Positions 23,343 through 28,599 of a stretch of DNA of 28,599 nt are shown here, piece by piece. Numbering within the stretch: the first letter of the stretch is position 1; every line of letters starts with the position of its first letter. The notes under the pieces are model-generated. The model did not search any database. It saw only the letters and a program-made list of their open reading frames with translations, and was not told where the DNA came from. A program made the translations under genes and the position numbers. This DNA is from CAYHSR01 sp043821725 (GTDB lineage Bacteria > Patescibacteriota > Patescibacteriia > Magasanikbacterales > GWA2-37-8): contig JBDRCM010000032.1 in assembly GCA_043821725.1 (NCBI GenBank), forward strand, positions 1 to 28,599. The letters run 5' to 3'.

Positions 23343-24449
23343 ATGTCAAAGGATTACTATAAAATTTTGGACGTTAGTAAAGAAGCAACTCAAGATGAAA
23401 TTAAAAAAGCATTTAGAAAAATGGCAATGAAGCATCATCCGGACCGTCAGGGCGGAGATGAAGCAAAGTTTAAGGAAATAAACGAGGCCTTTCAGATTTT
23501 GGGCGATAAGGATAAGAGGCAGAGGTATGATCAGTTTGGATCTGATTTTGAACAGCAGGGCGGTTTTGGAAGCGGAATGAATTGGGATGATATTATGAAT
23601 GCTGCGCGTCAGGGAAATTTTGGAGGATTTCAGGGTTTTAGTGGCGGGAATATTGATCTTGGCGATATATTTGGCGATATTTTCGGATTTGGTAATAGAT
23701 CATCAGCCAACCATAGGTCACAAGAACGTGGCCGTGATATACAAGTGGATATTGAAATTGATTTTAAGGAAGCCGCTTTTGGAATTGAAAGGGAAATAAA
23801 TTTGCGCAAGCAGTCAAAGTGTGATGTATGTTCAGGAAGCGGCGGAGAGCCGACCAGCGGAATGAAAAACTGCGGGACATGCAATGGACAAGGCCAGATT
23901 TTGCAAACCCAGCGCACTTTTTTAGGCGCCATGCAAACTGTAAGCGCGTGTCCTCATTGCCAAGGACGCGGGCAAATTCCCGGGAAAAAATGCAAGCACT
24001 GCAATGGAGACGGAATTTTGGCCAAGAGCGGTTCGCATAAGATTAAAATCCCGGCCGGCATAGCAGACGGTCAAGCAATACGGCTGAACGGCATGGGTGA
24101 AGCAGCTAGGTACAATGGAGTAAATGGCGATTTATTTACTAGAATTCATGTTAAGCCACTAAAAGGTTTTGATCGAGATCATGCAGATGTCTTTACAACA
24201 AGTGAAATAAATTTTACGCAAGCCGTTTTAGGAGATAAGATTGAAGTGCAAACCCTTGAGGGTGAAGTCAAAGTTGTTGTGCCGGCAGGCACTGAATCAG
24301 GCCAATTAATACGATTGCGAGGTAGGGGCATGTATTTTTTAGGGAGAAGCGCCAGAGGCGATCATTTTGTCAGAATAAAGATTAAGGTTCCGAAAAAAGT
24401 TAATAGAAAAGCAAAAAATCTTTTGCAGGAGCTTAAGAATGAGCTTTGA
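23343..24449 (+). CDS. dnaJ: Co-chaperone DnaJ (Hsp40, type I)
   Basis: The protein has 368 residues. The J domain (1-70) contains HPD at 32-34; a Gly/Phe-rich linker follows (71-120). The zinc domain has all four CxxCxGxG repeats with Cys160/163, 177/180, 203/206 and 217/220, and the C-terminal substrate domains include GDLFTRIHVK and DVFTTSEINFTQAVLG. It stimulates DnaK ATPase and delivers unfolded proteins. It is the last gene of the heat-shock operon. Confidence 0.97.
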   Translation: MSKDYYKILDVSKEATQDEIKKAFRKMAMKHHPDRQGGDEAKFKEINEAFQILGDKDKRQRYDQFGSDFEQQGGFGSGMNWDDIMNAARQGNFGGFQGFSGGNIDLGDIFGDIFGFGNRSSANHRSQERGRDIQVDIEIDFKEAAFGIEREINLRKQSKCDVCSGSGGEPTSGMKNCGTCNGQGQILQTQRTFLGAMQTVSACPHCQGRGQIPGKKCKHCNGDGILAKSGSHKIKIPAGIADGQAIRLNGMGEAARYNGVNGDLFTRIHVKPLKGFDRDHADVFTTSEINFTQAVLGDKIEVQTLEGEVKVVVPAGTESGQLIRLRGRGMYFLGRSARGDHFVRIKIKVPKKVNRKAKNLLQELKNEL

Positions 24450-24507
24450 TCTCAATATTTAACGCAATGACCGGATGTGTAACTTTTACAATAAATTAGT
24501 GTATAAT

Positions 24508-24535
24508 AAACAGTGGAAAAAACCACTGTTTTTTA
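24508..24535 (+). terminator. Terminator of the heat-shock operon
   Basis: AAACAGTGG (24508-24516) pairs perfectly with CCACTGTTT (24523-24531) around six As and is followed by Ts to 24534. It lies 59 bases after dnaJ and 5 bases before the sigma-factor start. A TATAAT at 24502-24507 overlaps its edge, so it might instead shape the leader of the next gene. Confidence 0.8.
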
Positions 24536-24539
24536 AGTT

Positions 24540-25106
24540 ATGTTAAAGCGAGAGTTTGAAAAATTTTACAATAAGCACATGGACAAAGTGTTCCGCTATG
24601 TGTTTTTTAGAGTAGGTTTGAACAGGGATTTGGCTGAAGATTTAGTGTCAGAGATTTTTTTAAAAGCGCTTAAAAATTTTGATTCCTACAAAGAGGAAAA
24701 AAGCAAAAGCGCTTGGATAATTACGATTTGCAAGAATCATCTGGCAAATTATTGGAGGGATGCAAAGCAAGAAATTTCACTGGATTCAATGAATGGATCT
24801 GAGTCCGGAGGCGATTCATTTTCGCGCCAAGATAAAACACTGTTTGCCAAAGCAAAAAGTGTTTTTCTAAGGCAACAAAATTTGTATGAGCTGAGTGATT
24901 TTTTGGAAAGTTTGAAAGAAGATGAAAAAGAAATTGTAACTTTGCACTACATAAGCGGGTATAAATATTCAGAAATAGCAGGTATGAAAAATATGAATGC
25001 CACGGCAATAAAAGTTGCTTCGCACCGAGCAATAAAAAAAATGCGGGAAATAATGAGCATTGACACAGCGCCACTCAAAAAAAGCGTAAATGGAAGTGCA
25101 AAATAA
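24540..25106 (+). CDS. ECF-like sigma-70 family factor
   Basis: The protein has 188 residues. Region 2 spans about 8-76 (FYNKHMDKVFRYVFFRVGLN...DLVSEIFLKALKNFDSYKEEKSKSAWIITICKNHLANYWRDAKQE) in separate conserved pieces. Region 4 spans about 118-171, with LKEDEKEIVTLHYISGYKYSEIAG and a recognition helix NATAIKVASHRAIKKM. Regions 1 and 3 are absent, as in ECF factors. It directs RNA polymerase to a small regulon. A membrane protein starts 7 bases downstream and could be its anti-sigma factor. The stimulus is unknown; position next to the chaperone operon hints at envelope stress but does not prove it. Confidence 0.9.
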   Translation: MLKREFEKFYNKHMDKVFRYVFFRVGLNRDLAEDLVSEIFLKALKNFDSYKEEKSKSAWIITICKNHLANYWRDAKQEISLDSMNGSESGGDSFSRQDKTLFAKAKSVFLRQQNLYELSDFLESLKEDEKEIVTLHYISGYKYSEIAGMKNMNATAIKVASHRAIKKMREIMSIDTAPLKKSVNGSAK

Positions 25107-25113
25107 TTAATAT

Positions 25114-26073
25114 ATGAATTTTAAAAAAATACAAAAAAATCTAAATCCAACCAAAAAGTTCAAAAAAGAACTTTTGCAAAAGCTGCAAAGCGAATTTGAA
25201 TCGCAAAACATAGCGATGTTTAATTCTAAGCCGATTTTTTTCAAATACGCCATGGGATTTGCCATTGTGCTGGTTGCGGTTGGGGCCTGCGGAACCGGAG
25301 CATACGCTTATTCCAGTCCCAATGTTACGGACGGCACTATTTTTTATCCAATCAAGAAAAGCATTGAAAAGATAGAGGAAAAGATTAAAATAACTCCGCA
25401 AGGAAAAGCAAATTTTTATTTAAAGCAGATTGAAAGGCGAGAAGCAGAGCTTAAAGCAATTGTAAAATTAAAACTCACATCCACGACAACTTTAAGGAGG
25501 ATTGAAATTTTGCAAGATAATTTGTCAAAAACAGCTGATACAATTGAGAAAAAGCAAATTAAAAATCCTGTATTAAAGCAGAGAATAGAACAGGCATTGA
25601 AAAATAGGATTAAAAGATTGGAAAAAAGCAGGATTTTGATTGAGCAAAAACAGAACAAACTGGAAAATATTAAAGACAAAATATTGGAAATTCAGGAGCG
25701 TCAACAAATTCAGCAACGCGAGCCAAAAATTCAAATTCCCGCTATTTTAAGGCCAAATTTAACCAATACTACCACATCAGGATATAAAATGATAAACAAG
25801 ACGCTGAACACAGAGAACTTATCACAGTCAACAACAGCGCAAAAATCAGCGCAACCCGGATTAAATTCCTTTGCACAGGTAATAAATACGACCACTCCAT
25901 CAAAGCAATATCCCATTACAAATTCCTATACAACCAGCTCGTCTAAAACACCGGCTGTTAATGAATCGGCCGATTCATCAGACAGCAACACGTTAAAATC
26001 AAGTAGTGGTACTACCGCGGCAGTCACAGGGCCCGACAGCCAAGGAAGTTCCAATACTTCTTTTAACAGGTGA
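25114..26073 (+). CDS. DUF5667-like membrane protein, candidate anti-sigma partner
   Basis: The protein has 319 residues. A short basic N-terminus (1-43, cytoplasmic) leads to one membrane helix at about 44-66, then the YSSPNVTDGTIFYPIKKSIE block typical of DUF5667. A long coiled-coil rich in Lys, Glu and Gln follows (about 95-215), then a Ser/Thr/Asn low-complexity tail outside the cell. The N-terminal segment has no zinc motif of the classic ZAS anti-sigma domain. It is co-transcribed with the sigma factor (7-base gap), and a cytoplasmic head plus an outward sensor fits an anti-sigma role, which is inferred. Confidence 0.72.
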   Translation: MNFKKIQKNLNPTKKFKKELLQKLQSEFESQNIAMFNSKPIFFKYAMGFAIVLVAVGACGTGAYAYSSPNVTDGTIFYPIKKSIEKIEEKIKITPQGKANFYLKQIERREAELKAIVKLKLTSTTTLRRIEILQDNLSKTADTIEKKQIKNPVLKQRIEQALKNRIKRLEKSRILIEQKQNKLENIKDKILEIQERQQIQQREPKIQIPAILRPNLTNTTTSGYKMINKTLNTENLSQSTTAQKSAQPGLNSFAQVINTTTPSKQYPITNSYTTSSSKTPAVNESADSSDSNTLKSSSGTTAAVTGPDSQGSSNTSFNR

Positions 26074-26142
26074 CGGTCAAGCGTCCATGGCGCAATAGGC
26101 GGGCTTGGTTGCAAAATAAAGGTTATTATTTAATTAAAAAAT

Positions 26143-26895
26143 ATGAAAAAAACATTACTAGTCGCTATGGTTGCGCTGTTTTCTTTGTCAGCTTTTGCGC
26201 CTGCTATGGCCGCTGAAAACGGACGGTTTGAAGCGCAAAGCCAAGCAATAAACAATAAACAGGGATTAGAGGCTCGTGCCAAGATTTTAGATGAAATAAG
26301 GAACAACCCAAAAGTGAGATGGGGCAGAGCAGAACTGGTTGAAATAAAAGGGGATACACTGCCCACTGAAATAGTGGTTATGGCAGATAAAAAACCAATG
26401 CTTGAAAAAGTTGACGCAAAGCTTACGGCGAACACAAACAGCGCCAAACTGCTTGTAGCACAAAAAAAGTACACGATTAAAGTTGATGATGATACGATTT
26501 TCGCAAGGAGATATTGGGGTAAAAGCTCTCTGCAAGAACTTACAGTCGGGGACAAGTTGTTCCTTGTAGTATTGGACTATGGAAATGATAATTATCGCGC
26601 CCTTCTTGTAAAGGACAACTCAATTTTTTGGAAGGCAGTAAAGGGCGAGATAGTGGATATTGATTATGACAAGATGTTGTTAACGCTTAAGAGGGGAAAT
26701 AAGAAGCTCACGGTTCTAGCCGATAACAACACTAAATATGTTGTCTCCGGAATTAAGAATCCAACATTTAAGGATTTAAAAGTCGGCCAGCGTGCTTTAG
26801 CCAGAGGAGTAATGAATTCACGTTTAAAAATTCTTAAAGCACGACTGATAAAGGTAATGAAGCTTCAGCCAACATTATCAGCAGATATTGAATAA
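26143..26895 (+). CDS. Secreted protein of unknown function in the sigma operon
   Basis: The protein has 250 residues. A clear signal peptide (KK, then a hydrophobic stretch, then APAMA with cleavage near 23-24) is followed by a charged region and repeated short beta-rich segments, for example YTIKVDDDTIFARR...LTVGDKLFLVVL and MLLTLKRGNKKLTVLADNNTKYVV...LKVGQRALARGV. The pattern of beta-strand, LxVGDxL/LKVGQxA turns resembles DUF5666-type OB-like repeats, present about two times. It has no enzyme motif. It follows the candidate anti-sigma gene by 69 bases and is a plausible target or sensor of that sigma system. Confidence 0.7.
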   Translation: MKKTLLVAMVALFSLSAFAPAMAAENGRFEAQSQAINNKQGLEARAKILDEIRNNPKVRWGRAELVEIKGDTLPTEIVVMADKKPMLEKVDAKLTANTNSAKLLVAQKKYTIKVDDDTIFARRYWGKSSLQELTVGDKLFLVVLDYGNDNYRALLVKDNSIFWKAVKGEIVDIDYDKMLLTLKRGNKKLTVLADNNTKYVVSGIKNPTFKDLKVGQRALARGVMNSRLKILKARLIKVMKLQPTLSADIE

Positions 26896-26951
26896 GAATG
26901 CTTGTTAATAACAGCGAAAATCTTGAAAAAATCGCAAAGTACGCAAAATAC

Positions 26952-26978
26952 AAACCATCGGCTCAATGCCGGTGGTTT
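26952..26978 (+). terminator. Terminator of the sigma operon
   Basis: AAACCATCGG (26952-26961) pairs with CCGGTGGTTT (26969-26978) with one G-U pair, around a 7-base loop, 57 bases after the secreted-protein gene. Confidence 0.7.
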
Positions 26979-26991
26979 TGATTGATTAAAA

Positions 26992-27020
26992 AACTATCCA
27001 TCCGGATAGTTCTTCTTTTT
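26992..27020. terminator. Bidirectional terminator
   Basis: AACTATCC (26992-26999) pairs with GGATAGTT (27004-27011) around four bases. T-rich tracts follow on the plus strand (27012-27020) and, through the A-run at 26987-26993, on the minus strand. It separates the sigma operon from the convergent rnhA gene. Confidence 0.8.
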
Positions 27021-27029
27021 AGGTTCTAT

Positions 27030-27074
27030 CGCCAAATGCGTTTTCGTGAGAAAATGGTATTTGGCGACAGACCC
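27030..27074. repeat. REP-like hairpin with copy 2 of the 16-base repeat
   Basis: CGCCAAAT (27030-27037) pairs with ATTTGGCG (27059-27066), and TTTTC (27041-27045) with GAAAA (27050-27054) around GTGA, giving a two-part hairpin. Its right arm continues into GACAGACCC, making the same 16-mer as at 8793-8808. It lies just downstream of rnhA. Confidence 0.65.
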
Positions 27075-27090
27075 ATTTAAGGCCATTTAA

Positions 27091-27498
27091 TTATTCACTT
27101 GTTTTTTTGTCCAATTCTTTATTAACCAAAGCGTCAGCTTCTTTATTTTTTTCCCTGTAAATATGGGAATAGCTTACTTTTTCTATTTCAGCGGCCGCAT
27201 TATACGCTAAAACAAACAATTTTTGCAATGTTGGCTCTTTGATTTTCCATTTTCCGGTCAGCTGTTTTACGACAAGCTCGCTGTCCAAAAAGCACTGCGC
27301 ATGAGTAGCACCAAGTTCTTTTGCTTTTTCAAGGCCTGAAATGATGGCAGAATATTCAGCAAAATTATTTGTCTGATCTCCCAGGTATTTGCTGTATTTG
27401 ATGATGTTATTGTCATATTCATCCTTAATTACAACGCCAATCGCCGCAGGCCCGGGATTTCCTCTTGCTCCGCCATCAGTGAAAATTTTTACTTTCAT
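27091..27498 (-). CDS. rnhA: Ribonuclease HI family protein
   Basis: The protein has 135 residues. The catalytic acid set is complete: Asp8 (FTDGGARGNPG), Glu48 (NFAEYSA), Asp72 (CFLDSELVV) and Asp122 (KNKEADALVN). The sequence lacks the basic handle of E. coli RNase HI and is close to the short YpeP/archaeal-like form with GARGNPGP. It cuts RNA in RNA-DNA hybrids, removing primers or R-loops. It is transcribed toward the bidirectional terminator; 96 bases separate it from the upstream minus-strand gene. Confidence 0.92.
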   Translation of the reverse strand: MKVKIFTDGGARGNPGPAAIGVVIKDEYDNNIIKYSKYLGDQTNNFAEYSAIISGLEKAKELGATHAQCFLDSELVVKQLTGKWKIKEPTLQKLFVLAYNAAAEIEKVSYSHIYREKNKEADALVNKELDKKTSE

Positions 27499-27594
27499 AG
27501 ATATTTAATAATTTAATTAATGCAACCCAGCGATTGTCTTGGCACAGGGAGGGGTTCATCATATGTTTGCGCCTATGCCATTTTTTATGAGAAA

Positions 27595-28380
27595 TTAAAT
27601 GTTTAATCTTCTGATTTCCAAAATGTTTGCTTCGCGCGCCAATAAAAACGTCTCATTTTCTTGATTTACTTTTTCCTTTTCAATCCATTTTTGATTTACA
27701 AGATTTTGATTGGCATCAATGATTTTTATTATTCCGCGCGATACGCCATGCCCGTATTTTCCATCGCTTGACCATGCGCGCGAGTGCACGTATTCAATTA
27801 TTTTTCCATCAAAGCCCGTAATAATCAAAATGTGGTCTCTTTTTTTGTTAGGGCCTGTTTCCAGCATAATTATTATGTCTGCCGGCTTGATATTTTTGAT
27901 TTTTTTTATTGGCACGCTATTTTTGTCATCCGCAAAAGTTTTCACACCTATGTTTTCAGCCGGTCTTAAACGGGCTATTATTCGTCTGAATATATTTTTA
28001 TGTTTGGCAATGCACATTTTCTTAAAAATGTCAAGCCCTGCCTGCTCAATAAAGTGTTCTCTTAAAACATGTCCGGCAAATCCGGAGCAGTCAACTCCAA
28101 TATTATGATCAATCAGATATTTGCGAATCAGATCAGCACTGTCTTTAGTTTGCGCGCAACAAGCACCATGGCAATTAAATAAATTATCGCCGTATTGAAT
28201 TGATATTATTTTGGCTTCCTCAACAATTTCCAGCGGAGTTCCTTTGCCACAAAGCGCTCTTAATTGCGCTCGTTGGTTGGTTTTTTTTGCAATAAAATAT
28301 GGTGCGCAAACGCCGTCAACATTTTTAAAAGGAAGATTAAAGTAATTGTTTATGATTTTTTCAGCTTTTAGTGGTAGCAT
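27595..28380 (-). CDS. NlpC/P60-like putative cysteine hydrolase
   Basis: The protein has 261 residues. GVDCSGFAGHVL holds the candidate nucleophile Cys98, and RDHILIITG holds the candidate His183, followed by IIEYVHSRAW with His199. This Cys...GDHxxI-type arrangement is that of NlpC/P60 and related papain-like peptidases, which usually cut cell-wall peptides. About 95 residues precede the catalytic Cys and include a HGACCA cluster. There is no obvious signal peptide, so it may act in the cytoplasm or be exported another way. The start is 3 bases after the end of the next upstream minus-strand gene, so they are in one operon. Confidence 0.65.
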   Translation of the reverse strand: MLPLKAEKIINNYFNLPFKNVDGVCAPYFIAKKTNQRAQLRALCGKGTPLEIVEEAKIISIQYGDNLFNCHGACCAQTKDSADLIRKYLIDHNIGVDCSGFAGHVLREHFIEQAGLDIFKKMCIAKHKNIFRRIIARLRPAENIGVKTFADDKNSVPIKKIKNIKPADIIIMLETGPNKKRDHILIITGFDGKIIEYVHSRAWSSDGKYGHGVSRGIIKIIDANQNLVNQKWIEKEKVNQENETFLLAREANILEIRRLNI

Positions 28381-28383
28381 TTT

Positions 28384-28599
28384 TTAAGATTTTATTATTT
28401 TAGATATTTTTTTTCCCAAATCATTCATTTTTTCATGACCTGCCATTAGACCATTTTTACTTTGAATTCTAAGCAGGTCAGTATTGTGCTTGGTGTTTTT
28501 GTATCGGATTGAGTCCAAGCCCAGTTCTTTTAATTTTGAGATTTTTGTTTTGTTGATTTTGAAAATTGTATTTGTGTTTCGTTGAATAATTTGAGCGCC
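28384..28599 (-). CDS. C-terminal fragment of an unknown protein
   Basis: The minus strand is open from the window edge to a TAA at 28386-28384, giving 71 residues. It is rich in Lys, Ile and Asn with KISKLKELGLDSIRYKNTKH and ends GHEKMNDLGKKISKIIKS. I do not recognise the family. Only the close 3-base junction with the NlpC/P60-like gene and codon use like its neighbours support it as a real gene. Confidence 0.5.
   Translation of the reverse strand, partial: GAQIIQRNTNTIFKINKTKISKLKELGLDSIRYKNTKHNTDLLRIQSKNGLMAGHEKMNDLGKKISKIIKS

Overview
The window is AT-rich bacterial DNA that reads with the standard bacterial code (TGA is used as a stop). The best guess at source is a Patescibacteria/CPR lineage of the Parcubacteria type. 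This is inferred from several reduced or lineage-typical proteins: a 230-residue HrcA, a TruB of 233 residues with no room for the usual C-terminal extension, a GrpE with an N-terminal Cys cluster, a sigma factor followed by a DUF5667-like membrane protein, and a tRNA without an encoded CCA end alongside a CCA-adding enzyme. No 16S rRNA is present, so the placement stays an inference.

Layout. 1-3960: a copper/metal homeostasis operon, with the end of a CsoR-like repressor, an HMA + DsbD/TauE-like membrane + cupredoxin fusion, and a CopA-type P1B ATPase. 3961-4569: a 609-base gene-free stretch holding a GC-rich, hairpin-dense island that ends in a 115-base near-perfect palindrome; this is the most unusual object in the window. 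4514-5511: a class II Fic protein behind a consensus sigma70 promoter whose -10 is flanked by twin operator-like repeats. 5568-6132: tRNA-Pro(CGG), a long hairpin and a small orphan gene, all on the minus strand. 6293-8771: pilT and the CCA-adding enzyme. 8834-10561: a GT39-like membrane glycosyltransferase.

10558-15637 is a MacA/MacB-like export operon (adaptor, ATPase, two paralogous permeases) with its own promoter and a two-codon upstream ORF. It is followed in the same direction by a fold-type IV PLP enzyme and truB. 17193-18672 (minus) is a thiol-redox pair: a small thioredoxin and a thioredoxin/CcdA-like membrane fusion. The divergent region 18673-18957 carries two DnaA boxes, promoters in both directions and a CIRCE-type operator.

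18958-24449 is a complete heat-shock operon: hrcA, grpE, hsp20, dnaK, a small Cys-motif protein, dnaJ. HrcA should bind the CIRCE variant just ahead of its own start, giving feedback control of the chaperones. 24540-26895 is an ECF-like sigma factor, a membrane protein that could be its anti-sigma partner, and a secreted protein. The window ends with two terminators, a REP-like hairpin repeat, and minus-strand genes for RNase HI, an NlpC/P60-like protein and a truncated unknown.
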